The notes under the pieces were generated by a model that was not told where the DNA came from, searched no databases, and saw only the letters and a list, made by a program, of their open reading frames with translations. From the NCBI RefSeq assembly GCF_039538065.1, contig NZ_BAABBR010000001.1, positions 1,712,501 to 1,776,500 on the forward strand: a DNA stretch of 64,000 nucleotides, written 5' to 3'. Below, in pieces: positions 8,791 through 17,024 of this stretch (positions within the stretch are counted from its first letter, which is position 1; every line of letters starts with the position of its first letter). Both the position numbers and the translations under genes were made by a program. This DNA comes from Sphingomonas rosea. Its GTDB lineage: Bacteria; Pseudomonadota; Alphaproteobacteria; Sphingomonadales; Sphingomonadaceae.

Positions 8791-9498
8791 ATGAAGCGGG
8801 CGCTCGTCGTGCTGTTGGTCGTGGCGGCGGCCATTGCGGGTTTCCTCGCCTATCTCGGCTATTTCGGCGGACCGGTGTTCACCCGCGTCGCCGCCGACAA
8901 TCCGCGGCCGCGCACTGCGGTGTTGCTGCTGTCGGGTGACATGGGCTTCCGGGTCGGCATGGGACCGCCGGTCGCGGCGCGGCTCGCCGAGGCGGGCGTC
9001 CCCGTCATCGGGGTGAATTCGCTGACCTTCTTCCGGGTGAAGCGCACGCCGGCCGAAATCGGGCGCTTGCTGCGCGCGGGGCTGGCGCGGACGCAGTCGC
9101 TGGCACCGGGCCGAAAGCTCGTCGTCGTCGGCCAGTCGTTCGGCTCGGACATGCTGGTCGCGGGGCTGTCGCAGCTGTCGCCGGCCGAGCGCGCGCGAAT
9201 CGCGACGGTGGTGCTGGTCGTCCCGTCGAGCACGATCGAGTTTCGCGCCTCGCCCTCCGAACTGTTCAGTTTCGCCAGGCCCGATGCCGAGGCCCTGCCG
9301 CTGGCGCGCAAACTCGACTGGGTCCAAATCACCTGCATCCACGGTGCGCTCGAGACCGGCAGCCTGTGCCCGCTGTGGCATGCGCCCAACGTGCGCGTGC
9401 TGACCCTGCCCGGCGGGCATCACCTCAACCGCGACAGCGACCGCCTCGCGAGGACCGTCCTCGCGGCGATCGCCGCCGCCATCGGAAAGACCGCATGA
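8791..9498 (+). CDS. VirJ/AcvB-like serine hydrolase
   Basis: Encodes 235 residues with an N-terminal membrane helix or signal (about 4-24), then a small alpha/beta hydrolase. The nucleophile elbow is GQSFGSDML and a late catalytic histidine fits GGHHLN. This is the bacterial virulence protein VirJ family (PF06057). In Agrobacterium the related AcvB is a periplasmic hydrolase of lysyl-phosphatidylglycerol and is encoded with lpiA/mprF. Here the gene overlaps a DUF2147 gene (ATGA) that in turn overlaps mprF, which strongly supports the same role. The ATG at 8791 follows a GAGGG site; an upstream in-frame ATG at 8656 would add an unlikely extension. A link to type IV secretion is not supported. 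Confidence 0.82.
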   Translation: MKRALVVLLVVAAAIAGFLAYLGYFGGPVFTRVAADNPRPRTAVLLLSGDMGFRVGMGPPVAARLAEAGVPVIGVNSLTFFRVKRTPAEIGRLLRAGLARTQSLAPGRKLVVVGQSFGSDMLVAGLSQLSPAERARIATVVLVVPSSTIEFRASPSELFSFARPDAEALPLARKLDWVQITCIHGALETGSLCPLWHAPNVRVLTLPGGHHLNRDSDRLARTVLAAIAAAIGKTA

Positions 9499-9905
9499 TG
9501 ATGAGAATGCGACTGCTGGCCTTGGCCGGCATCCTGGGGGCGGCGGCGGTGCCCGCGCAGGCCGGCAACAGCCCGATGCTCGGCACCTGGATCAACCCGC
9601 ACCACAGCGTGGCGGTACGAACGTCGCCCTGCGGCGATGCGCTGTGCGGGTGGGTCGTGTGGGCGAACGAGGAAGCCAAGGGCGACGCGCGGGCGGCCGG
9701 TGTGGCCTCCTTGGTCGGGACCCAGCTCCTCAGCGACTATCGCGCGACGGGCCCCAATCATTATGCCGGCACGGTCTTCGTCCCCGATCATGCCCGGCAT
9801 TTCGCCTCGAGCCTCAGCCTGCTCGGGCCGGGGCAGTTGCAGATCAAGGGCTGCATCCTCGGCGGGCTCATCTGCCGGTCGCAGATCTGGCACCGCGCCG
9901 CATGA
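9495..9905 (+). CDS. Secreted DUF2147 protein
   Basis: Encodes 136 residues: a cleavable signal peptide (about 1-23, ending AVPAQA) and a DUF2147 domain, seen as LGTWINPHHSVAVRTSPC near the start and IKGCILGGLICRSQIW at the end. Four or more cysteines may form disulfides. The function of the family is unknown; the fold is a small lipocalin-like barrel in related entries. The ATG overlaps the stop of the VirJ-like gene and its own stop overlaps the mprF start, so all three are translationally coupled. Envelope lipid work is therefore the best guess. This is inference from context alone. Confidence 0.8.
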   Translation: MMMRMRLLALAGILGAAAVPAQAGNSPMLGTWINPHHSVAVRTSPCGDALCGWVVWANEEAKGDARAAGVASLVGTQLLSDYRATGPNHYAGTVFVPDHARHFASSLSLLGPGQLQIKGCILGGLICRSQIWHRAA

Positions 9906-12517
9906 TCCCAGGCTGGTGGAATCGCCATCGCGGCGCGCTGACGGTCGCGGCCGTGGCGCTGGTCGCGGTGCTCGCCTTCGCCGCGATCCACCGGCTTATC
10001 GCTACCATCCGCTTCGCCGACGTCCGCGCGGCGGTGGAGCGGATCGGGCTCGCGCGACTCGTCGCGGCGCTGGCGCTGACGGCGTGCAGCTATCTCGCGC
10101 TCACCGCTTACGACGTGCTGGCGCTGCGCGCGATCGGACGACCTCTGCCGTGGCCGACCGCCGCGCTCGCCTCGTTCACCAGTTATACGCTGAGCCACAA
10201 TCTCGGCCTGTCGCTGCTGACCGGCGGATCGGTGCGGATGCGGATCTACACCAGGGCCGGTCTGAGGCCGGGGGAGGTGGCGCAGGTCATCCTGCTTGCG
10301 AGCCTCGCCTTCTGGGGCGGGGTCGTGCTGCTGGCGGGGACGGCGCTGCTGCTGCGCCACCGCTCGCTCGACGTCGCTGGCCTTTTGGTGCCGACCACGA
10401 CGCAGCATCTCGTGGGGGCGCTGCTGGTCGTCGGGTGCGCTGCGCTGCTGCTGCTCGGCGGGCGGCGCGGCAAGGCGGTGACGGTGCTCGGCTGGACGCT
10501 GCCGCTTGCCCCCGCGCCGGTGGCGCTCGCGCAGGTCGGGATCGCGGTTATCGACCTCGCGGCGGCGACCGCGGCGCTGTTCATGCTCGTCCCCGGCCTT
10601 GCCGCGCACGCCTTTCCGCTCTTCTTCCTCGCTTATGCGCTGGCGATGATCGTCGCGCTGGTGACCCATGTGCCGGGCGGGATCGGGGTGTTCGAGGCGG
10701 TGCTGCTGGCGCTGGGTCCGAGCGACAAGGCGGCGCTGCTGGCCGCGGTGATCGCCTATCGCATCATCTACTATCTCATTCCCCTGGGGGCCGCGCTGGC
10801 GATCCTCATCCTGCGCGAGGGGCGAAACGTTGCGCGGCCGATCGCGCGCGGGGTCGGTGTCGCCAGGGGCATTGCGAGCGCGGTCGCGCCGACGGCGCTC
10901 AGTCTCCTCGCCTTCGCGGCGGGCTGCGTGCTCCTCGCCTCGAGTGCGCTTCCGGCCTTGCCCGAGCGGTTGCACCTCCTGTCGGGCATCATCCCCTTGT
11001 CGCTGATCGAGGCATCGCATCTCGGGACCAGCCTCATCGGGACGATCCTGCTGCTGCTGGCGCCGGGGCTCTACCGGCGGCTCGACGGGGCGGCGTGGCT
11101 GGCCTCGATCCTGCTGATGGCGGGCGCGATCCTGTCGCTCGCCAAGGGGCTGGATTATGAGGAGGCGAGCATCCTGACGGCGGTCGCGGCGCTGCTGCAC
11201 TGGCTTCGGCCCGCCTTCTACCGCCGGACGCGGCTCACCGCCGAGACGCTGAGCGGGGGATGGCTTACCGCCGCCGCGCTCTCGATCGCGGCCTCGGTGT
11301 GGATCGGCCTCTTCGCCTATCGCCATGTCGCGTATCAGGATTCGCTGTGGTGGCGCTTTGCGCTTCACGCGGATTCGTCGCGCTTCCTGCGGGCGAGCCT
11401 GGTGGCCTCGGCGACACTGGTGACCTTGAGCCTGTGGCACCTGCTGCGCGCGCCGACAGCAAGCGCGGGGCGGCGCGCAATCGATCCGGCGACGCTCGCG
11501 AGCGCGCTTGGCTATGCCACCCGGACCGACGCGATGCTCGCGCTGACCGGCGACAAGAGCTTCGTCGAGGCGCCGTCGGGCGAGGCCTTCGCCATGTACG
11601 GCGTGGCGGGAAAGACCTGGGTGGTGATGGGCGATCCGGTGGGACGGCCGGAGGAATGGCCCGCCCTCCTGTGGCAGATGCGCGCTGCGGCCGATGCGGG
11701 GTCTGGCCATCTCCTCCTCTACGAGATCAGCCCGCAATCGCTCGGTCTCGCGGTCGAGCTCGGGCTCGCCATCATCAAGTTTGGCGAGGAGGCAGTGGTC
11801 GAGCTACCGGGCTTCGACCTCGCCACGCCCGCGCTTCGCAGCGTCCGGCGGGCGAGCCGGCATGCGGCCAAGGCGGGGGCGGCGTTCCGGGTCGTGGCGG
11901 CGGCGGAGGTTCCGGCCCTGCTGCCGCGGCTGCGCGGGGTGTCGGACGAATGGCTGCGCGCCAAGGACGGGCGCGAGAAGAGCTTCAGCCTCGGCGCCTT
12001 CGACGAGGACTATCTCAGCAAGTTCGATTGCGCGCTGGTTGAGCGGGACGGCGAGATCCTCGCCTTCGCCAACGTCTGGAAGACGGCAGGGCGGCAGGAA
12101 TTGTCGGTCGACCTGATGCGGCACCGGTCGGACATTCCGCAGGGGACGATGGACCTCCTGTTCGCCGGGCTGATGGAGTGGGGGCGCGAGGCGGGCTATG
12201 CGCGCTTCTCGCTCGGCATGGCGCCGCTGACGGGGATCGACGCCCGGGCGCTGGCGCCACGCTGGGCGAAGGTCCTGGCCTTCCTGTCGCAGCATGGCGA
12301 GCGCTTCTACGGCTTTCGCGGGCTCCGGGCCTACAAGGCGAAGTTCAATCCAGTGTGGGAGCCGCGCTATCTCGCGGGGCCGCCGGGCCTGGCGATGATG
12401 GCGGCGCTGATCGACCTCAGCCGGCTGATCGGGCGCGAACGGGCCGAGCCCCTGCCGCAACCTAACAGAAACGTAAGTTGCCCTTCACCCCAGCGCATGG
12501 CGGCGGCCGCCATATGA
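9902..12517 (+). CDS. mprF: Bifunctional lysylphosphatidylglycerol synthase/flippase
   Basis: Encodes 871 residues. About residues 1-520 form many membrane helices with the flippase block (LSHNLGLSLLTGGSVRMRIY, VTHVPGGIGVFEAVLLAL). The C-terminal soluble half (about 530-850) is the DUF2156 aminoacyl-transferase domain, with GEAFAMYGVAGKTWVVMGDP and GFRGLRAYKAKFNPVWEPRY. MprF moves an aminoacyl group, usually lysine, from tRNA to phosphatidylglycerol and flips the product to the outer leaflet, lowering surface charge and sensitivity to cationic peptides. The amino acid used cannot be told from sequence. The start overlaps the DUF2147 stop (ATGA), so it ends a three-gene operon with the likely matching lipid hydrolase. 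Confidence 0.92.
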   Translation: MIPGWWNRHRGALTVAAVALVAVLAFAAIHRLIATIRFADVRAAVERIGLARLVAALALTACSYLALTAYDVLALRAIGRPLPWPTAALASFTSYTLSHNLGLSLLTGGSVRMRIYTRAGLRPGEVAQVILLASLAFWGGVVLLAGTALLLRHRSLDVAGLLVPTTTQHLVGALLVVGCAALLLLGGRRGKAVTVLGWTLPLAPAPVALAQVGIAVIDLAAATAALFMLVPGLAAHAFPLFFLAYALAMIVALVTHVPGGIGVFEAVLLALGPSDKAALLAAVIAYRIIYYLIPLGAALAILILREGRNVARPIARGVGVARGIASAVAPTALSLLAFAAGCVLLASSALPALPERLHLLSGIIPLSLIEASHLGTSLIGTILLLLAPGLYRRLDGAAWLASILLMAGAILSLAKGLDYEEASILTAVAALLHWLRPAFYRRTRLTAETLSGGWLTAAALSIAASVWIGLFAYRHVAYQDSLWWRFALHADSSRFLRASLVASATLVTLSLWHLLRAPTASAGRRAIDPATLASALGYATRTDAMLALTGDKSFVEAPSGEAFAMYGVAGKTWVVMGDPVGRPEEWPALLWQMRAAADAGSGHLLLYEISPQSLGLAVELGLAIIKFGEEAVVELPGFDLATPALRSVRRASRHAAKAGAAFRVVAAAEVPALLPRLRGVSDEWLRAKDGREKSFSLGAFDEDYLSKFDCALVERDGEILAFANVWKTAGRQELSVDLMRHRSDIPQGTMDLLFAGLMEWGREAGYARFSLGMAPLTGIDARALAPRWAKVLAFLSQHGERFYGFRGLRAYKAKFNPVWEPRYLAGPPGLAMMAALIDLSRLIGRERAEPLPQPNRNVSCPSPQRMAAAAI

Positions 12518-12564
12518 AGGACGCCCCAGTCGGGCAGAGCAATCGCATGCAAGGAGTGACAATC

Positions 12565-12756
12565 ATGATCCGCAACACCCTGATCGGCCTCAGTGCCCTC
12601 GCGCTCGCCGGTGCGCCCGCGCTCGCCGCCGCCGCGCCGGCGCCCGCCAAGCCCGCCGCCGCCTCGACCAAGAGCGTCAAGAAGGTCCAGGCCCATAAGA
12701 CCGCCGCCAAGTCGACCGCCAAGAAGCCCGCCGCCAAGTCGCAGAAGCGTCGCTGA
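12565..12756 (+). CDS. Small secreted Ala/Lys-rich protein
   Basis: Encodes 63 residues from ATG 12565, which has a strong AAGGAG site 10 bp upstream; an open frame further left lacks such a site. Residues 1-23 are a signal peptide (LSALALAGAPALA). The mature part is a low-complexity run of Ala, Lys and Pro with KTAAKSTAKKPAAK, similar in style to acid-shock (Asr-like) or histone-H1-like basic tails. It is probably a highly charged periplasmic protein, perhaps binding anionic surfaces. No family can be named with confidence. A hairpin terminator follows directly. Confidence 0.7.
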   Translation: MIRNTLIGLSALALAGAPALAAAAPAPAKPAAASTKSVKKVQAHKTAAKSTAKKPAAKSQKRR

Positions 12757-12769
12757 GCCACGCGTGATC

Positions 12770-12805
12770 GAGGGCCGGTTTCACCCTGGGCCGGCCCTCG
12801 TGTTT
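12770..12805 (+). terminator. Rho-independent-like terminator
   Basis: A perfect 9-bp stem (GAGGGCCGG with CCGGCCCTC, 12770-12778 and 12791-12799) with a 12-base loop lies 14 bp after the small Ala/Lys-rich gene and is followed by GTGTTT. It separates this gene from the convergent otsA and could act on both strands. Confidence 0.65.
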
Positions 12806-12848
12806 CCACCCATGGTGGGCGCCAAGAATGCTCGGGCGCGGGCGGTCG

Positions 12849-14228
12849 TCAGCCCGCCACGCTCTGCTCGAGGGCTTCGGTGAAGCGGCGGCGCCACCAC
12901 AGCACGTCTTCCCTGCAGATGATTTCGAACATGGCCTGCCAGCGGCGGATGCGCTCGGCCTTGGGCATGGCAAGCGCCGTGCGGATCGCGTCCGCCATTT
13001 CCTCGGCGCTGTAGGGATTGATCAGCAGCGCCTCGGTCAGCTGCACGGCGGCGCCGGCGAAGCGCGAGAGGATGAGAACGCCGGGGTCGGCCGGATCCTG
13101 CGCGGCGACAAATTCCTTGGCGACGAGGTTCATGCCGTCGCGGATCGGGGTCACCAGCGCCATCCGGGCGGCACGGTAGACGCCGGCAAGAACGGCGCGG
13201 GGATAGCCTTGGTTGACGTACCGGATCGGGACCCAGTCGAGGTCGGCGTGCTCGCCGTTGATGCGGCCCGACAATCCTTCGAGGCTGCTCCGGATGCGCT
13301 TGTAGCTTTCCACCGTCTCGCGCGAGGGCGGGGCGATCTGGAGAAGGAAGACTTCCTTCCGCTCCTCTGGGCTTTCGACGAGGAAGCGCTCGTAGCCGAG
13401 GAAGCGCTCCTCGAGGCCCTTCGAATAGTCGAGACGGTCGACCCCGACGATCATCGCCCGGCCGTTGGCGCTCTCGCGCATCTGGCGGAAGGTGGCCTGC
13501 GCTTCGGGGCCCGTCGCCAGCGTCGCGAATTCGTCGCTGTCGATCCCGATCGGGCAGATGATCAGGCGGATCTGCCGGCCCTCGAGCTTGAGGATGCCGT
13601 CCTCGTAGACGCCGCCGCTCTCGAAGACGACGAATTCGACGAACGACTGGAGCCATTCGTCCGTGTGGAAGCCGATGACGTCGTAGGCGAACAGGGTCGC
13701 GACGAGATCGGAGGCTTCGGGCAACGTCAGGAGCAGGCGCCGGGGCGGCCACGGCGTGTGAAGGAAGAAGCCGATCCGGTTGCGGCAGCCGCGCTTGCGC
13801 AGCTCCTGGCCGAGCGGGATCATGTGATAATCCTGGACCCAGACCATGTCGTCGGCCTCGATCAGCGGGATCACCGTCTCGGCGAAACGCTCGTTGGTGC
13901 GCTGGTAGCCGTCGGCGAAACCGCGCTCATATTCGGCCAGGTCGACGCGGTAATGGAACAGCGGCCACAAGGTGCGGTTGGCGTAGCCGTTGTAATATTC
14001 CTCGACGTCCTGTTCCTCGAGGTCGAGCGTGGCGGTGGTGACCCCGTCCTCGCGGTGGAAGCTGATCTGGCCGGTGAATTCGTCGGTGACGTTGCCTGAC
14101 CAGCCGAACCAGAGACCGCCGCTTTCGCGCAACGCGGAGGTGAGCGCGACCGACAGGCCGCCCTGCGCCCCGGCCGCGCCGCCGGTCGCGGCGGACACGC
14201 GGTTCGAAATGACGATCAGGCGGCTCAT
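12849..14228 (-). CDS. otsA: Trehalose-6-phosphate synthase
   Basis: Encodes 459 residues of the GT20 family, which joins UDP-glucose and glucose 6-phosphate to make trehalose 6-phosphate in the cytoplasm. Visible signatures are the N-terminal VISNRV, the phosphate loop region GGLSVAL, VWVQDYHMIPLG, the sugar-binding GVDRLDYSKGLEERF and the late DGMNLVAKEFVAAQ. Length is usual. The ATG at 14228 overlaps the glucoamylase stop (ATGA). It is the last gene of the otsB-glucoamylase-otsA operon under an EcfG-type promoter, which fits trehalose as an osmotic and drought protectant. Confidence 0.96.
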   Translation of the reverse strand: MSRLIVISNRVSAATGGAAGAQGGLSVALTSALRESGGLWFGWSGNVTDEFTGQISFHREDGVTTATLDLEEQDVEEYYNGYANRTLWPLFHYRVDLAEYERGFADGYQRTNERFAETVIPLIEADDMVWVQDYHMIPLGQELRKRGCRNRIGFFLHTPWPPRRLLLTLPEASDLVATLFAYDVIGFHTDEWLQSFVEFVVFESGGVYEDGILKLEGRQIRLIICPIGIDSDEFATLATGPEAQATFRQMRESANGRAMIVGVDRLDYSKGLEERFLGYERFLVESPEERKEVFLLQIAPPSRETVESYKRIRSSLEGLSGRINGEHADLDWVPIRYVNQGYPRAVLAGVYRAARMALVTPIRDGMNLVAKEFVAAQDPADPGVLILSRFAGAAVQLTEALLINPYSAEEMADAIRTALAMPKAERIRRWQAMFEIICREDVLWWRRRFTEALEQSVAG

Positions 14229-16006
14229 CGGACCGAACTCCACGGCTTGCTGAGAAGGACGGCACAATTGATGGTGCCGACCAGCGAATAGGTTTGCGGG
14301 TAATTGCCCCACAATTCGCCGGTCTGCGGATCGATGTCTTCCGAAAGGAGGCCGGCGGCGGTGCGCCGGGTGAGCATCTCCTCGAACAGGACCCGGGCGT
14401 CGGCTTCGCGTCCGGTCGCCTGAAGCGCCTCGATCAGCCAGAAGGTGCAGACGTTGAAAGCGGTCTCGGGCAGGCCGAAATCGTCCTCGGTCGCATAGCG
14501 CAGCATGTGCGAACCGCGACGCAAGCCCTCCTCGACGGCCTTCAGGGTCCCGCTGAAGCGCGGGTCGTCGGGGGTGAAGAAGCGCAGGTCGAGGAGCTGG
14601 ATCAGGCTGGCGTCGAGGTCGTCGCCCTCGAAGGTCGCCGAGATGCGCTGGCTGTCTTCCCGCCAGGCGGCCTGTTCGATCCGTTGGCGGACAAGCGCGG
14701 CGCGGTCCGACCAGTGCCTCGCCCGCTCGCCAAGCCCGAGCGCCTCCGCGGCATGGGCGAGCCGATCGCAGGCCGCCCAGCACATCGCTGCCGAATAGGT
14801 GTGCACGTGGCGGCGCGTGCGCAGTTCCCACAGACCGGCGTCGGGCTGGTCGAACAGGGCGAAGGCGCGGTCCCCGACCTTTTCGAGCGCGACGAAATCC
14901 TCTTCGGTCGCCATCCGGAACAGGCGCTGGTCGAAGAAGGCCTGGACGTTGGACAGGACGATCTGGCCATAGGCATCGTGCTGCACCTGCTCGTAGGCCT
15001 GGTTGCCGACACGGACCGGGCCCATGCCACGATAGCCGGGCAGGCCCGTCTCGATCCGCTCTTCGAGACGCGCCTCGCCGCCGAGCCCGTAGAGCGGCTG
15101 GATGTGCCCGCCCTTGGCCTCGTCGACGATGTTGCGCAGGTAGCTCAGATAGCCCTCGAGCACGTCGAGCGCGCCGAGCCGGTTGAGCGCCTGCACGGTG
15201 TAATAGGCATCGCGGATCCAGCAGTAGCGATAGTCCCAGTTGCGCTCGGAGCCGGCATGCTCGGGAATCGAGGTGGTGAGGGCGGCCACGATCGCGCCGG
15301 TTTCCTCATGCTGGCAAAGCTTGAGCGTGATGGCGGCGCGGATCACCGCTTCCTGCCATTCGACCGGGGTCGCCAGTCCGCGCACCCATTCCTGCCATTC
15401 CTCGGCAGTGCTGCGGAGCATCTCGCTGGTGGCGTTCGAAAGATTGTCGGTGAACGGCTCGTCGGGGCCGAGGAAGAAGACGAGGGGACGCTCCAGCCGG
15501 AACAAATGCTCCTCGCGCACGAAGGTGACCGGGGCATCGGTGGTCAGCCGCATCGGCAGGGCGGGAAGGTCGTAGCGGATGTGGTTCGATCCGCCCGGCA
15601 ATGGCTCGGCGGCCGTGCCCCAGCCTTGCGTTGGACGCAGCCTGACCCGGATCCGCGGGCTTCCGGAGAGCGGGCGGACGAGGCGCACGAAGGCCGCGGG
15701 GCGATAGGTGCGGCCGAGGCGCTGGAAGCGCGGACAGAAGTCGATGATCTCGATCGCGTTGCCGGCGCGGTCGGTCTTGCGGGTGACCAGGATCGGGGTG
15801 TTGCGGCGATAGGATTGCTCGACCTGCGCTTCCTCGTCGAGATCGATCGCCCACAGGCCCTGTTCGGCCTCTTCGCCGCCCATCAGGCTCGAGAAGAGCG
15901 GGTCGCCATCGACGCGCGGGACGCAGCCCCAGACCATGGTGCCGGCGCGGTCGACCAGCGCGCTGACCTGGCAATTTCCGATCGGCCAAAGATCGAGCGA
16001 ACTCAT
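14225..16006 (-). CDS. Glycoside hydrolase family 15 glucoamylase-like protein
   Basis: Encodes 593 residues of the GH15 (alpha/alpha)6-barrel family. The N-terminal domain has the usual LWPIGNCQVSALVDRAGTMV, the barrel part contains NWDYRYCWIRDAYYTVQAL, and the C-terminal part carries the general-base region LLSEDIDPQTGELWGNYPQT. Such enzymes hydrolyse terminal alpha-glucosidic bonds; bacterial members near ots genes are often suspected to act on trehalose or related alpha-glucans. The ATG at 16006 has AGGAG upstream and overlaps the otsB stop (ATGA); the frame is open a little further left but without support. It lies between otsB and otsA, so it could break down trehalose or supply glucose. 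Confidence 0.93.
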   Translation of the reverse strand: MSSLDLWPIGNCQVSALVDRAGTMVWGCVPRVDGDPLFSSLMGGEEAEQGLWAIDLDEEAQVEQSYRRNTPILVTRKTDRAGNAIEIIDFCPRFQRLGRTYRPAAFVRLVRPLSGSPRIRVRLRPTQGWGTAAEPLPGGSNHIRYDLPALPMRLTTDAPVTFVREEHLFRLERPLVFFLGPDEPFTDNLSNATSEMLRSTAEEWQEWVRGLATPVEWQEAVIRAAITLKLCQHEETGAIVAALTTSIPEHAGSERNWDYRYCWIRDAYYTVQALNRLGALDVLEGYLSYLRNIVDEAKGGHIQPLYGLGGEARLEERIETGLPGYRGMGPVRVGNQAYEQVQHDAYGQIVLSNVQAFFDQRLFRMATEEDFVALEKVGDRAFALFDQPDAGLWELRTRRHVHTYSAAMCWAACDRLAHAAEALGLGERARHWSDRAALVRQRIEQAAWREDSQRISATFEGDDLDASLIQLLDLRFFTPDDPRFSGTLKAVEEGLRRGSHMLRYATEDDFGLPETAFNVCTFWLIEALQATGREADARVLFEEMLTRRTAAGLLSEDIDPQTGELWGNYPQTYSLVGTINCAVLLSKPWSSVR

Positions 16007-16728
16007 TCCATCTCCTCGCATGCGTCGCGCAGCCAGCGGTGGACGTGATCGACATCATCCAGCCTGAAGCTTGCAGCAGTGTTCCGTTCGTCCCCGACGA
16101 GAATCGCCGCGCCGCCAAGCGCGCGGACGGCGGCGAAGCCGTCTTCGTCGGTGATGTCGTCGCCGATGAACAACGGCTTGTGGCCGGTAAAGGCGGGCAG
16201 GGTCATCAGGGCGCTGATCGCGGTCCCCTTGTTGCCGTCGGCGGGCTTGATCTCGAACACCATCTTGCCCGGGAGGACCTGCATTCCCGCTTTCATGGCC
16301 AACTCAGCGGCAGCGCCGCGACAAACTTCTTCGGCCTGGGGGGATTCGCGAAAATGGATGGCGACACCGAAGGGCTTCTCCTCGATCGCAACGCCGGGGT
16401 GGCGCGTCTGGAGTTCGCGAAGGTCGGGGAGCGCTTGGTCGAGCGCGGCCGGGCGAGCGATGGCGAGGCCGTCGCGTTCGAGCCCATGGCTCCCCACGAC
16501 GGCAATCTCCGGAGGGACGAGCCATTGCCGGATGTCGGCGGTGGCCCGCCCGCTGACCACCACCAGCCGTCCATCGAGCTTGCGGCTCAAGCCTTGCAGG
16601 AGCGGCAGGAGCGAGGGCGCCACGGTGATGGCATCGGGCCGGTCCGCGATCGCGACCAGCGTGCCATCGAAATCGAGAAAGAGCGCGCAATCCTGCAGTA
16701 ACGAACGTGGCGGGGCGGGTAGGGGCAT
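16003..16728 (-). CDS. otsB: Trehalose-6-phosphate phosphatase
   Basis: Encodes 241 residues of the HAD superfamily. Motif I is FLDFDGTLV (nucleophile Asp near residue 18), motif II is VVSGR, and motif IV is FIGDDITDEDGF with the magnesium-binding aspartates. The enzyme removes phosphate from trehalose 6-phosphate. The ATG at 16728 was chosen because upstream frame lacks homologous sequence and crosses the promoter. It is the first gene of the otsB-GH15-otsA operon, with a GGAAC-N16-CGTT promoter about 65-90 bp upstream. Confidence 0.95.
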   Translation of the reverse strand: MPLPAPPRSLLQDCALFLDFDGTLVAIADRPDAITVAPSLLPLLQGLSRKLDGRLVVVSGRATADIRQWLVPPEIAVVGSHGLERDGLAIARPAALDQALPDLRELQTRHPGVAIEEKPFGVAIHFRESPQAEEVCRGAAAELAMKAGMQVLPGKMVFEIKPADGNKGTAISALMTLPAFTGHKPLFIGDDITDEDGFAAVRALGGAAILVGDERNTAASFRLDDVDHVHRWLRDACEEME

Positions 16729-16791
16729 GATCCTCGCGCTGCTAAGGGACCGGTGACAGGGCGGGCGACCGAATGCGTCGTACCCCCCTAG

Positions 16792-16816
16792 AACGAGGCC
16801 CCGCCGAGGCTGTTCC
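16792..16816 (-). promoter_or_regulatory. EcfG-type general stress promoter before otsB
   Basis: On the minus strand the bases read GGAAC, 16 bases, CGTT. This exactly matches the -35/-10 consensus of the alphaproteobacterial general stress sigma factor EcfG (GGAAC-N16/17-CGTT). It lies 64 bp upstream of the otsB start and points at it. The position leaves a leader of roughly 55 bases. Trehalose genes are known EcfG targets in related bacteria. Confidence 0.82.
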
Positions 16817-16890
16817 GAACCATCGCGATGCGCCTGGAAGGACGGCGGCGTATCAGGGATTTCTGGTGGACCGCGACGCAAGTGCGAAAA

Positions 16891-16966
16891 TGGTGACCCC
16901 TACGGGACTCGAACCCGTGTTTTCGCCGTGAGAGGGCGACGTCCTAGACCGCTAGACGAAGGGGCC
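16891..16966 (-). tRNA. tRNA-Glu (anticodon CTC)
   Basis: A 76-base cloverleaf on the minus strand with encoded CCA (16891-16893). The acceptor arms GGCCCCT and AGGGGTC pair with one G-U. The anticodon stem TCGCC/GGCGA encloses the loop CTCTCAC, giving anticodon CTC. The T-loop is GTTCGAGTC. It reads GAG codons. Confidence 0.95.
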
Positions 16967-17024
16967 GTGCGGCATGAATGCTCGCGGCAGGCGCGCATAT
17001 GACGCGCCATTGGCCGTTCGTCAA

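Noticed and set aside
8791..9498. VirJ as part of a type IV secretion system
   Set aside because: No vir or tra genes are near, while mprF is coupled downstream, which fits the lipid hydrolase role better.
9788..11737. A 649-codon minus-strand frame across mprF
   Set aside because: Antisense shadow of mprF, very rich in Arg and Gln, with no domain.
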